DNA of 64,000 nt from Ilyobacter_A sp963668015. Its GTDB lineage: Bacteria > Fusobacteriota > Fusobacteriia > Fusobacteriales > Fusobacteriaceae. The stretch covers positions 70,662 through 134,661 of the forward strand of contig CAXXCR010000027.1 of assembly GCA_963668015.2 (NCBI GenBank), written 5' to 3'. Below the pieces are notes generated by a model. It saw nothing but the letters and a program-made list of their open reading frames with translations. It made no database searches and was not told the origin of the DNA. The translations under genes and the position numbers were made by a program. This document shows, one piece after another, positions 44,835-53,859 of this stretch. Each line of letters starts with the position of its first letter. Position 1 is the stretch's first letter.

Positions 44835-45920
44835 TTAATCAAATGCGGTTTTTATTTTTTCCTCTTTTTCCACCAGCTTCATATCAGACTCTACCATCAA
44901 TTTTATCAACTTTTCAAACGGTGTCTTGGTGGGATTCCACTTAAGCAGTTTTTTTGCCTTGCTAGGATTCCCTAATAACTGGTCAACTTCTGTAGGCCTA
45001 AAATATTTTGAATCCACTTCTATAAGAACTTTTCCTGTTTTTTTACAAATTCCTTTTTCTTCTTTTCCCTCTCCTTCCCAGGAAATTTCTATTCCAGCCT
45101 CTTTAAATGCCCGTGTGGCAAATTCTCTTACTGTATGCATTTTCCCTGTTGCTATCACAAAATCCACAGGCTCGTCATGCTGCAGCATCAACCACATACA
45201 CTCTACATAGTCCTTTGCATATCCCCAATCTCTTTGGGAGTTTAAGTTTCCCAAATACAACTTTTTCTGTTTTCCTTGTGCTATTCTTGCTGCGGCAAGT
45301 GTTATCTTTCTGGTTACAAAGGTTTCTCCTCTTCTCTCCGATTCGTGGTTAAAAAGTATCCCGTTTACAGCGAACAATCCGTAAGATTCTCTATAGTTTC
45401 TTACTATCCAGTAGCCATACATCTTAGCAACTGCATAGGGAGATCTAGGATAAAAAGGCGTCGTCTCGCTCTGAGGCACTTCCTGCACTTTCCCGTAAAG
45501 TTCAGAGGTGGATGCCTGATATATCTTCACATGTTTTTCATATCCTAAAAATCGTACAGCTTCTAGTATCCTTAAAACCCCCAAAGCATCTATGTCCGCA
45601 GTATATTCAGGAACTTCAAATGACACCTTTACATGCGACTGAGCTGCAAGATTATAGATTTCAGTAGGCTTTATCTCACTGATTAAACGTATTAAATTTG
45701 TAGAGTCACTCATGTCGCCATAATGTAGGTGTATGCTCCTCTTTATTTTCATATCCTTTATGAGTTCATCTATATACAAATGCTCTATCCTACCTGTATT
45801 AAATGATGAAGACCTCCTTATAATTCCGTGAACCTCATAACCCTTCTCCAGTAAAAATTCAGCTAGATAAGATCCGTCCTGACCAGTTATACCTGTTATA
45901 AGAGCTGTTTTACTTGACAT
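44835..45920 (-). CDS. gmd: GDP-mannose 4,6-dehydratase
   Basis: Makes GDP-4-keto-6-deoxymannose. It has 361 residues from ATG 45920, preceded by GGGTGG. The diagnostic start is ALITGITGQDGSYLAEFLLEKGY. SPYAVAKMYGYWIVRNYRESYG carries Tyr-x-x-x-Lys, and FNHESERRGETFVTRKI and NSQRDWGYAKDYVE are family hallmarks. With manC and fcl it forms a complete GDP-mannose to GDP-fucose branch. Confidence 0.97.
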   Translation of the reverse strand: MSSKTALITGITGQDGSYLAEFLLEKGYEVHGIIRRSSSFNTGRIEHLYIDELIKDMKIKRSIHLHYGDMSDSTNLIRLISEIKPTEIYNLAAQSHVKVSFEVPEYTADIDALGVLRILEAVRFLGYEKHVKIYQASTSELYGKVQEVPQSETTPFYPRSPYAVAKMYGYWIVRNYRESYGLFAVNGILFNHESERRGETFVTRKITLAAARIAQGKQKKLYLGNLNSQRDWGYAKDYVECMWLMLQHDEPVDFVIATGKMHTVREFATRAFKEAGIEISWEGEGKEEKGICKKTGKVLIEVDSKYFRPTEVDQLLGNPSKAKKLLKWNPTKTPFEKLIKLMVESDMKLVEKEEKIKTAFD

Positions 45921-45939
45921 CTTTTCCACCCTCTTATCA

Positions 45940-47163
45940 TTAAAATATTTTTCTAATCTTCCCACTTAGTCTACTCATAATGTTCCCGTATTCATAATTT
46001 TGAACTACATATTCCCTGGCTTGCCTACCCTTTTGCCTTATCAAGTCAATATCTTGACTTATCTCCAATATTTTTTCATGAAACTTGTCATATTCATCTT
46101 CATACAGGACATACCCCATATCATACTCCCTCACAACCTGAGCCACGCTTGACTCTCTATTGGCAAGACAAAGGGTTGGTTTTCCTGCAGCTGCAATTCC
46201 CAGAAGTTTGGACGGCATAAAACTATCCTTTTCATCTTTTTTCTGGGGAATTATATGTAAATCTGCCAAATTAAGGAATTCATTCAAGTTCTCCTTTGGC
46301 TGCGGCGGCATAAGGACAACATTTGGCATATCCTCTAATTTTCTAAATACATAGTCCCGTTTATTCCCGTCGCCAGCAACTATAAATCTTACATTATTAT
46401 TTTTCTTCAATTTCTCTATACACTCTATCACTGTATCCCAGTCTTCTTTTTTCCCTATATTCCCAGAGTACATAACGACAAATTTATCTGAGCTTATTTT
46501 AAGTTCTTCTCTGTAAAAGCTATCTTCCTTTGGAAAAATAAAAGATACATCTGCCCAGTTAGGCAAAAAATACTGTTTTTCTAGGCAAACCCCCTTATTG
46601 CTTAATTTTGCTAACATACCGTCGCTTATCGTACTTACTACATCGAATTTGGAAAACATCCTTTTTTCTATCCAGTGCAAAATATTTGATAAAAGTGGTA
46701 TTTTACCTATATTTTTCAAAGTTTCTAAACCTGCATCTATCTCAAAATCCTGTATGTGCACCCAAATTTTGGAGCTAGGATGTTTTTTTCTATACATTAT
46801 CCCAAGTTTTAATAAAAAAATATTTGGAAGAATCACCATTAATAGCCGGCAATCTTTTTTCATTAATATTTTTTTACTCTTTCTGTAAAAATCCCAGTAG
46901 TGAAAAACTCTGTTAATAAAGTTCACTTTTTTAGGCACATACTGCCTAACTCTGTTTATTCTTACTCCATTCACTTGTTCTAAAACTAAACCTTTTTTTT
47001 CTGAATACGGCTCCCTTATCTCCCATTCAGGATAATATGGGTACCCTGTTGCAACTTCCACATCAAATTCCCTTGCCAAATATTCCACCATCTCAGTTGT
47101 ATACAGACCTGTGGAAGAATCTTCCGGATAATAATTCATACCAACCACTACTATTTTTTCCAT
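45940..47163 (-). CDS. Family 4 glycosyltransferase, WcaI/WbuB-like
   Basis: About 407 residues from ATG 47163 (GGGAG site upstream). The N-terminus VVVGMNYYPEDSSTGLYTTEMVEYLA and GYPYYPEWEIREPYS match the WcaI/WbuB group, whose members often transfer fucose or a related deoxysugar. A second-domain start KFVVMYSGNIGKKEDWDTVIEC is visible, and the donor loop is FMPSKLLGIAAAGKPTLCL. Its place just upstream of gmd and fcl supports a fucosyltransferase role, but this is inference. It follows the initiating transferase gene by 20 bases. Confidence 0.87.
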   Translation of the reverse strand: MEKIVVVGMNYYPEDSSTGLYTTEMVEYLAREFDVEVATGYPYYPEWEIREPYSEKKGLVLEQVNGVRINRVRQYVPKKVNFINRVFHYWDFYRKSKKILMKKDCRLLMVILPNIFLLKLGIMYRKKHPSSKIWVHIQDFEIDAGLETLKNIGKIPLLSNILHWIEKRMFSKFDVVSTISDGMLAKLSNKGVCLEKQYFLPNWADVSFIFPKEDSFYREELKISSDKFVVMYSGNIGKKEDWDTVIECIEKLKKNNNVRFIVAGDGNKRDYVFRKLEDMPNVVLMPPQPKENLNEFLNLADLHIIPQKKDEKDSFMPSKLLGIAAAGKPTLCLANRESSVAQVVREYDMGYVLYEDEYDKFHEKILEISQDIDLIRQKGRQAREYVVQNYEYGNIMSRLSGKIRKIF

Positions 47164-47183
47164 GAATACGCTCCCGTTCCATA

Positions 47184-48545
47184 TCAATACGCACCAGTTT
47201 TATAGATGACATTTTTTATCGTCTTCATAACAATTACCAAATCCAGCCACATGGACCAGTTTCTAATGTAGTACAAATCCAAAGCTATCCTCTCGTCGTA
47301 ATCCTCTAAATCGCTTCTTCCATTTGCCTGCCACATACCAGTTATGCCAGGCTTCACCATAAAAACTTTTCTTCCCGCCTCACTTCCGTAATACATGTCC
47401 AGTTCTTTTTTTACTATGGGTCTTGGCCCCACTATGCTCATTTTCCCCTTTAAAACATTTAAAAATTGTGGGAACTCGTCCAGTGATGTTTCTCTTAAAA
47501 ATCTTCCTATCTTTGTTATCCTGGGATCATCTTTGAGTTTAAAAGTTTTATAAAACTCCTCTTTCAGCCTCGCATCACTCTCTAATATTTCGTTGAGCCT
47601 GTCTTCTGCATTTACATGCATACTCCTAAACTTATACATTTTAAAAGGCTCAAGGTCTCTTCCAATTCTGTTGTGGGCGAAAAGTACTTTTCCTCCGTCT
47701 TCTTTTTTTATCCTTATGCCAAAAGCTATATACAGTATCCCAAATATTAAAAAACCAATACTTCCAAGCACAATGTCCAGCATTCTTTTTTCAATTTTCT
47801 GTCTCGCAGTCATTATAATTTGGTCGGTGGATACAAGCATTACTCCGCCATAATCTTCAGCTTTAGATTTGTTAGTAAACGCCCCGTTTAAACTGGAGAC
47901 ATATTTAATTTTTTCAACTCTTTTTTCAAGTTTTCTATGTATCTCCGCTATTTTTTTATGCCCCGCTTTTGGAAGCGCCACGATGACTTCATCCACTTGT
48001 TTTTCTAGTACACAGTTTTCAAGTTCATTCACAGTGCAAAGTATCTTTTCCGAATCTATTTTTATATTTTCATCAGCCTTTACATACCCCAAAAGATTGT
48101 AGAGTACAAATGGGTTGTTTGTTATCACCCTTGTCAAAATTTTTGCAGAATCTCCTGTTCCTATTATTAAAACCCTTTTTTGTAATTTTTTGCCGAAATC
48201 TCTCCTGAATATTCTCAGAAGAAAAAGGTTGAATACAAAAAATAACGCCACAAGCATGACAATTTCTGGAATATTTTTATAATCTAAAAAAACTAATTCA
48301 TTTAAAATAAGCAGTGCCAAAAACTCCAGGTGAACTCTTACCTGTTTTTTTAACTCCTCCCAAACAAGTACTGTCTTAAAAGCATAAAGACTCTCTATTA
48401 ACATCAATATAAAAAATATAAAAAAATTCCCAACTGCTATCTTAGTAGGAACCTCGAAAAATAGACTGAGACCTAGAAAAAAAGCAAACTGAAATAATAT
48501 CCTGATAAACTGTATAAAGGCTCTATACGCAATATTGCTTCCCAT
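47184..48545 (-). CDS. Undecaprenyl-phosphate sugar phosphotransferase (WbaP/WcaJ type)
   Basis: An initiating transferase that puts the first sugar phosphate on undecaprenyl phosphate. It has about 453 residues with four N-terminal membrane segments. A CoA-binding-like domain follows (RVLIIGTGDSAKILTRVITNNPFV). The bacterial sugar transferase domain has DIVLGSIGFLIFGILY, FKMYKFRSMHVNAEDRL, RETSLDEFPQFLNVLKGKMSIVGPRP, and the end KPGITGMWQANGRSDLEDYDERI. ATG 48545 follows GGGGGTGGG. A frameshifted relative lies at the right edge of the window. Confidence 0.93.
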   Translation of the reverse strand: MGSNIAYRAFIQFIRILFQFAFFLGLSLFFEVPTKIAVGNFFIFFILMLIESLYAFKTVLVWEELKKQVRVHLEFLALLILNELVFLDYKNIPEIVMLVALFFVFNLFLLRIFRRDFGKKLQKRVLIIGTGDSAKILTRVITNNPFVLYNLLGYVKADENIKIDSEKILCTVNELENCVLEKQVDEVIVALPKAGHKKIAEIHRKLEKRVEKIKYVSSLNGAFTNKSKAEDYGGVMLVSTDQIIMTARQKIEKRMLDIVLGSIGFLIFGILYIAFGIRIKKEDGGKVLFAHNRIGRDLEPFKMYKFRSMHVNAEDRLNEILESDARLKEEFYKTFKLKDDPRITKIGRFLRETSLDEFPQFLNVLKGKMSIVGPRPIVKKELDMYYGSEAGRKVFMVKPGITGMWQANGRSDLEDYDERIALDLYYIRNWSMWLDLVIVMKTIKNVIYKTGAY

Positions 48546-48583
48546 AGTCCCACCCCCACTCAAGTCACAAATTTAAAACTTGT

Positions 48584-48614
48584 AAAAAACAGGATAATTA
48601 AATCCTGTTTTTTA
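48584..48614 (-). terminator. Intrinsic terminator of the wzz-kinase-tolC-hlyD group
   Basis: A 12-bp perfect stem AAAAAACAGGAT / ATCCTGTTTTTT (48584-48595 and 48602-48613) with a six-base loop lies 36 bases after the hlyD-like stop. It separates export genes from the sugar-assembly genes. Confidence 0.8.
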
Positions 48615-48649
48615 ACTCATATAAATTTATCTGAAAATTGATATTTTAT

Positions 48650-50029
48650 CTATTCAACTTCTACAATTTGTCCTTCCTCTACCTTAAACGGATACATAAC
48701 CACATAAGTCCCTTCTTCCAGATTGAGCACTTCATACTTAGACAAAGTTTTTACCCCCACCTCAATCTCTTTTTTCACAACTATGCCGTCTTCTACTGCA
48801 TAGATGTAATCCTTGCCGTTTTGCTGAAAAACAGAAAACGAGTTCACTGTCAATGCATCACTTTTATTTGTTGAAAATAAGTTTACATTTACCAGCTCAC
48901 CAGGTGTAAGTTTTTCATAGTTATCAATTGATATTTCCGCTTCAACCATTCTTCCTGCATAACTTTCTTTGGCTATATTTGAAATTTTAGTAACCCTACC
49001 ATCATAAGTTTTTCTTTCATCATCTTTCATAGAAACCTTACACACTGCACCTATGTTTATACCACGAGCACTGTCTATTGGTAGGTTTATCTTTATAACC
49101 AGTTTTTCAAATGGTGTAATTGACATCAATTTTGTTTTGGGCTCGGATATACCCCCGTTTTCAGCCAAAAGTTCTGTTATTATTCCCGCAACCGGAGCCT
49201 TGAGTTCAGTTTTGAGCTTCGAAAGTTCCACTCTTTTCTGCTCACGATCAAGCTTTAACTTACTTATCCTACTCTTCAGGGTGCTTTCTTTAAAATAAAG
49301 TTCTTTTTCCAGCCTGTTGTATCCCAAAAGCAATAAATCATGCCTTTTTCTTGCAATTTCAATCTCTCTCCTTATATCTTCATACTCCAATTCCTTATTG
49401 TATGCAGCAGTTCTGGCCCTGTTGGCTTCTATGGAAGATATGCCGTCCTGTCTCAAAAGGTCCTCTTTTACCGCCGCTTCCTCTCTCAGATTTTTCAATT
49501 CAAACTGTATTACACTTTTTTTCCTGTTCAATCCGGTTAAGGATTTTCTGACTTCTTCTGTCTCGAGCTTCTTATTATCCAGTTCCAGCTGTAAGCTACC
49601 GGAAGACATATTCCTCAGTTCTAACTGGGCATTGTCTATGTCTAGCTTTATGGATTTCAACTGCCTCAATACCTCCACCCTGTAGCTGTCTTCAAAGGTC
49701 AGAAGCTTATCCCCTTTTTGTATCTGGTCCCCCTCTTTTACCAAAACTTCTTTTATTACGATAGGGACTTCTGTATGTACATTATACATCTCTTCAGGGG
49801 CTACTAAACCTTCAAACTTTAGGCTTTCACCGATGGTTTCCCTTACAACCCTGCCTACCTTGATATCTTCATTTTCAACAGTATCCTTGGCATCATCTTT
49901 AATCCTATCTATTAATTTGGTGGAACCACTATTTTTTTCGCCATTTTGAACTTCTCTTTTAGGTACCACAAAATTATATATCCCAAAAAGAGATAAAAGA
50001 AATATAACTAACACAAATAATTTTTTCAT
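48650..50029 (-). CDS. HlyD/RND-type periplasmic adaptor protein
   Basis: A 459-residue membrane-fusion protein with one N-terminal membrane anchor (LFVLVIFLLSLFGIYNFVV). The first half-lipoyl motif is VLVKEGDQIQKGDKLLTFED near residue 95. A long coiled-coil hairpin spans ~120-275. The second half-lipoyl is LKAPVAGIITELLAENGGISEPKTKL near 285, then barrel domains. It would bridge an inner-membrane pump to TolC. It starts eight bases after the tolC-like gene. No ABC or RND pump gene is adjacent. Its place downstream of wzz and the tyrosine kinase suggests a link with polysaccharide export. Confidence 0.88.
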   Translation of the reverse strand: MKKLFVLVIFLLSLFGIYNFVVPKREVQNGEKNSGSTKLIDRIKDDAKDTVENEDIKVGRVVRETIGESLKFEGLVAPEEMYNVHTEVPIVIKEVLVKEGDQIQKGDKLLTFEDSYRVEVLRQLKSIKLDIDNAQLELRNMSSGSLQLELDNKKLETEEVRKSLTGLNRKKSVIQFELKNLREEAAVKEDLLRQDGISSIEANRARTAAYNKELEYEDIRREIEIARKRHDLLLLGYNRLEKELYFKESTLKSRISKLKLDREQKRVELSKLKTELKAPVAGIITELLAENGGISEPKTKLMSITPFEKLVIKINLPIDSARGINIGAVCKVSMKDDERKTYDGRVTKISNIAKESYAGRMVEAEISIDNYEKLTPGELVNVNLFSTNKSDALTVNSFSVFQQNGKDYIYAVEDGIVVKKEIEVGVKTLSKYEVLNLEEGTYVVMYPFKVEEGQIVEVE

Positions 50030-50037
50030 ATTTCCTC

Positions 50038-51285
50038 CTATTTTAAGGAGCTCTCATATTTGTCAACAGCAGACACAAGCTCCCTCTGTAATGAATAGTA
50101 GCTGTCCTCTGCATCTTGAAGCTGGTTAACAGAATCCAGGTAATCCAACGAACTTATAATACCGTTGTCATATCTGAGAGTATCTATTCTAAGGTTTGCC
50201 CTTGTTATCTCCAGCTTGGATTTTTGGGCTTCTAGCTTCTCGTAAGCCGTTACCATATCTGTGTATTTTCTAGTTATATCCAACTTTATATTGTCAATAT
50301 TTTCTGAATAGGCAATCTTTGCCTGCTCTTTTCTATGAACACTTTGCTCCACTTGATCCTTTGTTATACCCCAGTTAAACAGGTTCCAGTTTGCAGTTAA
50401 ATTTAATCCCCAATTTTCCTGGTAGTTATCCCCTTCTATTCTGTTGTATTTCACCGCATACTCTGCACCTAGGGATACAGTTGGATAATAATCCACTTTA
50501 GCCAGTTTTACGCTGTTTTCTGCTCTTTTAACCAGAAGTTTTTCTTTCGTTGCCTTGCTACCTCTTTGCAGTGCCTTTTCAATATCACGTTTGGCTTCAT
50601 ATCCAGCAACATCAAGAGTTCCAGTGTCAAATTCAAGTAAATCAAATTCAGAATCAAATGGAACTCCCATAAGAACTTTCAGGGCAGCTTTTTCTACCCC
50701 TATATTTTTTTGTTTAACTATTCTGTCTGTTTTATTGGTGATAATATCAGATTCTACCTTTAAGAGCTCACTTCTAGGTATCAGTTTACCTTTTGTGTAG
50801 AGTTTTTCCAGTCTATCCCTTTGTTTTTCCAAGGTCTCTATAACCCTGTCACTTATCTCTACCTGTTTTTTAAGGTTCAAGATATTGAAAAAACTATCTA
50901 TAATTTGCTCCCTTACCTCCAAAGATAAACTTATCATTTCCAAATCTGTTATCTCTTTGTCGATCCTGGATTGTTCTAGAAGTCCAGTCAGCTGACCACC
51001 AGTATATATCGGCTGAGTTAACGAGATCGTTACAGGTCCCACTCCGTCCTCGTTGAACTTATTCTCTTGTATGAAATTTTCTTCAGCTTCTAAGTCCAAT
51101 TTTAGCCCGAATGCTTTTTTACTCTTTATGTATTCTAAGTCGCTTATTTTCATTTCAAGTTTCTGGGATTGTATCGTACGGTTCTTGCTCTCGGCATTTC
51201 TCAGAGCATCTTGTAGTCCTAGTTCCTCACAGTAAGAATGAAAAGATATTACTATTAAAACCGCAATTGCTATCTTTTTTCTCAT
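50038..51285 (-). CDS. TolC family outer-membrane channel protein
   Basis: A 415-residue protein with a signal peptide ending near residue 19 (KIAIAVLIVISFHSYC). It has two outer-membrane-factor repeats: ELGLQDALRNAESKNRTIQSQ and VTISLTQPIYTGGQLTGLLEQSRID in the first half, and WGLNLTANWNLFNWGITKDQVEQ in the second. Long helices lie between them. It forms a trimeric trans-envelope channel, confirming an outer membrane. It lies between the kinase and adaptor genes and shares their direction. No Wza-like polysaccharide export protein is seen in the window. Confidence 0.92.
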   Translation of the reverse strand: MRKKIAIAVLIVISFHSYCEELGLQDALRNAESKNRTIQSQKLEMKISDLEYIKSKKAFGLKLDLEAEENFIQENKFNEDGVGPVTISLTQPIYTGGQLTGLLEQSRIDKEITDLEMISLSLEVREQIIDSFFNILNLKKQVEISDRVIETLEKQRDRLEKLYTKGKLIPRSELLKVESDIITNKTDRIVKQKNIGVEKAALKVLMGVPFDSEFDLLEFDTGTLDVAGYEAKRDIEKALQRGSKATKEKLLVKRAENSVKLAKVDYYPTVSLGAEYAVKYNRIEGDNYQENWGLNLTANWNLFNWGITKDQVEQSVHRKEQAKIAYSENIDNIKLDITRKYTDMVTAYEKLEAQKSKLEITRANLRIDTLRYDNGIISSLDYLDSVNQLQDAEDSYYSLQRELVSAVDKYESSLK

Positions 51286-51390
51286 AGTATCTCTTCCCCT
51301 TTTTCAAATCTCTATCACACAGTAAGTTTCTAGGATATTTTTCAAGCATAAGAATATACCGCTTATCTTGCTTTCTTTATTATTGCCTTG

Positions 51391-52116
51391 TTATTTATTA
51401 GATTTTATATGCTCGTCATAATAACCGTAATGATCATTATAATATCCGTAATTTCCATGTCCATATCCACTTTTTTCTATTTTATTTACCACTACTCCGT
51501 AGATATTCGCCCCTGCCATATTGAGTATCTTTTTGGTGTACTCCAGCTGCCTTTTATTTATCATGTCATAACCGCATACAACCACTACTCCATCACTTTC
51601 TTTTGAAAGTATCACAGGGTCAGCCACTACCGTAACAGGCGGAGCATCGAGAATAATCAAATCATATGTAGGTTTTATCATTGTTAAAAAATCACTCAAC
51701 ATCTCAGATTGAAGAACCTCTGTCTGGTTAACATTTAAGTTCTCAGTAGGTATTATGTCCAGGTGGCTAGAGACTTTTTTTATGGCTCCTTCCTGACTTC
51801 TACCGACCAGTATACTATGAAGTCCGCGATCATTTTTCATATTAAAAAACTTGTGTAATGTCGGCTTCCTCACATCACAGTCTATTATCAAAACCTTTTT
51901 TCCGCTCATAGATTCACTGACAGCATAATTTGTAGCAACTGTCGACTTCCCTTCTCCAGGTATGGAGCTGGTAAATAATATAACCTTATTCTTTCTGTAT
52001 CTATCTATAAAATACATATTTGTTCTAAATACTCTAAAAGCCTCTAAAAGCGGATTGGTTCTTTTGTTCTCCATGAAAATTTTTCTTTTATTTTCTTTTC
52101 CTAGAATATTTTTCAA
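51391..52116 (-). CDS. Capsule-type bacterial tyrosine kinase (CpsD/CapB/Wzc-C)
   Basis: The cytoplasmic BY-kinase that controls polysaccharide chain length by autophosphorylation. It has 241 residues. Walker A is SSIPGEGKSTVATNYA (50-65), Walker A' VLIIDCDVRKPT (75-86), and Walker B LIILDAPPVTVVADP near 155. The C-terminal tail is rich in Tyr, with seven between GYGHG and YYDEH, the usual phosphorylation cluster. It begins with TTG, nine bases after GGAGG, and overlaps the wzz-like gene by 29 bases. The separate kinase and membrane partner are as in Gram-positive bacteria. Confidence 0.93.
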   Translation of the reverse strand: MKNILGKENKRKIFMENKRTNPLLEAFRVFRTNMYFIDRYRKNKVILFTSSIPGEGKSTVATNYAVSESMSGKKVLIIDCDVRKPTLHKFFNMKNDRGLHSILVGRSQEGAIKKVSSHLDIIPTENLNVNQTEVLQSEMLSDFLTMIKPTYDLIILDAPPVTVVADPVILSKESDGVVVVCGYDMINKRQLEYTKKILNMAGANIYGVVVNKIEKSGYGHGNYGYYNDHYGYYDEHIKSNK

Positions 52117-52831
52117 GTTCGATCGCCTCCTCCGCCGGGATAGTCCCTATAACAGGACATTCCATTATTTTTTCAATGTCTTCAGGCTTTTTCAGGTTGC
52201 TATGGAAAATTTCCACAAATAAAACTATGTTCGCCCCGATAAAAGCTCCTAAAAGAACCGAAGCCACTGCAATCAACTTGTTACCTATTCCTGTTGGATT
52301 TTTTGGAACTTCTGCATTTTCAACTATTTTCAAGTTATCAAAACGCATTAAGTTTTTTATGTGCACTATAAAGGCTTTAGAAACCTCGTTTAATATCAGA
52401 GCAGCTCTTTGAGGATCTGTGTCCTTATAATAGATATTTATAAACTCTGTGTCTTTTACCGTCTCAACCCGAACATTTTTGGCAAGTTTTCCCGCTTGTA
52501 TATCCAATTCAAGTTTACTTATTACATCTCTCATAACTGTCCTACTTGTGGCAACTTCCGCGTAGGTTGTTACTAATTTTTGGTTAAAAGACAAGTCTGA
52601 TTCATCAAACATTCTCCCGTAATAGCTGGTATTCCCCGACACTATAAGCTTTGCGTTGGCTTCATATAATATCGGCCTTCTCACTATGAATCCCAGACCT
52701 ATGAAAAATGTTGCTGCAATTACCAGTAAGACCAACTTCCAACCTTTTAGAACAATCATTATAAACTCAAAAATATCTATTTGTCTGTTGATACTATTGT
52801 TTTGAGCCTCATATTCGCTAATTCTACCCAT
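52088..52831 (-). CDS. Wzz/CapA-type chain-length determinant, membrane partner of the kinase
   Basis: A 247-residue polysaccharide co-polymerase. It has two membrane segments, about 31-51 (WKLVLLVIAATFFIGLGFIV) and 190-212. The periplasmic domain between them contains LIVSGNTSYYGRMFDES. The Pro-rich VPKNPTGIGNKL precedes the second segment. A short cytoplasmic end (IPAEEAIELEKYSRKRK) would meet the kinase. It starts with ATG after AGGAG and is translationally linked to the kinase gene. Together they regulate Wzy-dependent chain length. Confidence 0.92.
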   Translation of the reverse strand: MGRISEYEAQNNSINRQIDIFEFIMIVLKGWKLVLLVIAATFFIGLGFIVRRPILYEANAKLIVSGNTSYYGRMFDESDLSFNQKLVTTYAEVATSRTVMRDVISKLELDIQAGKLAKNVRVETVKDTEFINIYYKDTDPQRAALILNEVSKAFIVHIKNLMRFDNLKIVENAEVPKNPTGIGNKLIAVASVLLGAFIGANIVLFVEIFHSNLKKPEDIEKIMECPVIGTIPAEEAIELEKYSRKRK

Positions 52832-52993
52832 GGCTATCTCCTACTTTACTGTTTGATCACCATATCTAATTATTTTCTGCCGTCTATTCCTACAATTTCC
52901 CCACTTAATTATAATTTACTCACTTTTTTCAACAGTTCCTTTTTTTATTAGCAGACTATTTTTATTGTAATTTTCATTTTAAATTTAACTATA

Positions 52994-53668
52994 CTATTTA
53001 AAATGAATTGAAATTGATTTAAATTGATGAGCTATATAGTGAAGTAAAGTATATATCAAAAGAGCAACCCCCAACATTTCCAGAAACTCTTCTCCGGTAT
53101 ATATATATTTATATAAAATTTTATCTGTGCTGTTTATACTAGCCAGCATACCACCAAGCATCTCAAAGCCAACCGCCCCGCTGACATAAAGCACCCCAGA
53201 ACTTATCATCAGCAACCTGGTATACTTGGGAAGTTGAAATAAAAATCTCGCGTAAACTGCAAAAAACAAAACTAAAAAAGCTCCATACGGAAGTATCCAA
53301 GCATAATAAAGGAATCCGCTTGTGCCAAACAGCTCCCTCATTGTCACTGTAAACTCCTCGTGTATGCCTATCATCTCATCAAGTGCCAGAAACAAAAATA
53401 TAAAAGCTAGCCCATGCCAATACAGATATTTTTCATTTCTACTCTTTTTTTCAAAGCTGATTAAAAAAAATAGCACTGCAGAAAAGATAAGTCCCACAAC
53501 TGAGAAAAATGAAGGCATATTGGTTTCGGAATCAAAATTAAAAAGTATTTTAAAAAATGGATAGTTATAATAACTTGAAAAAATTCCCAGTAAGTTGGCT
53601 ATTACAAGCAAAAATATAAATGCTAGTATACATACAAAAACCTTTTTTGAATCTAAGTTTAAAGCCAT
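52994..53668 (-). CDS. Unrecognised six-segment membrane protein, distant member of the DDxxxxHE family
   Basis: A ~224-residue membrane protein with about six hydrophobic segments. FLALDEMIGIHEEFTVTM near residue 103 and YTGEEFLEMLGVALLIYTLLHY near the C-terminus occupy the same positions as the DDFFLLHE and VEDGSKIFG blocks of the proteins at 35171 and 36016. I infer common ancestry, though overall identity is low. The open frame starts at TTG 53677. ATG 53668 is nine bases after GGAGG and is preferred. It sits at the head of the minus-strand export genes, 162 bases before the wzz-like gene. Confidence 0.72.
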   Translation of the reverse strand: MALNLDSKKVFVCILAFIFLLVIANLLGIFSSYYNYPFFKILFNFDSETNMPSFFSVVGLIFSAVLFFLISFEKKSRNEKYLYWHGLAFIFLFLALDEMIGIHEEFTVTMRELFGTSGFLYYAWILPYGAFLVLFFAVYARFLFQLPKYTRLLMISSGVLYVSGAVGFEMLGGMLASINSTDKILYKYIYTGEEFLEMLGVALLIYTLLHYIAHQFKSISIHFK

Positions 53669-53828
53669 AGCCATCAACCTCCGTTAAATAAATTTAAAGT
53701 TTTGTCATTAATTTATATAAATCAACTCCAATTTATACTTGAAATTATCGTGATAGTTTCCTGGTTTTTAGGTCACATTAATTTGAAACACGAACTGAAA
53801 AGATAAAACTTAATTAAGTTAATAAAGT

Positions 53829-53859
53829 ACAGAGAATAGATATTTAAACTATTCTCTGT
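53829..53859. promoter_or_regulatory. 11-bp dyad upstream of the export genes
   Basis: ACAGAGAATAG and CTATTCTCTGT form a perfect 11-bp inverted repeat with a nine-base loop, 161 bases before the ATG at 53668. There is no T-run after it. It may be an operator or leader hairpin for the polysaccharide transcript. Its left arm resembles the CACAGAGAA word in the 345-bp repeats. Confidence 0.35.
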
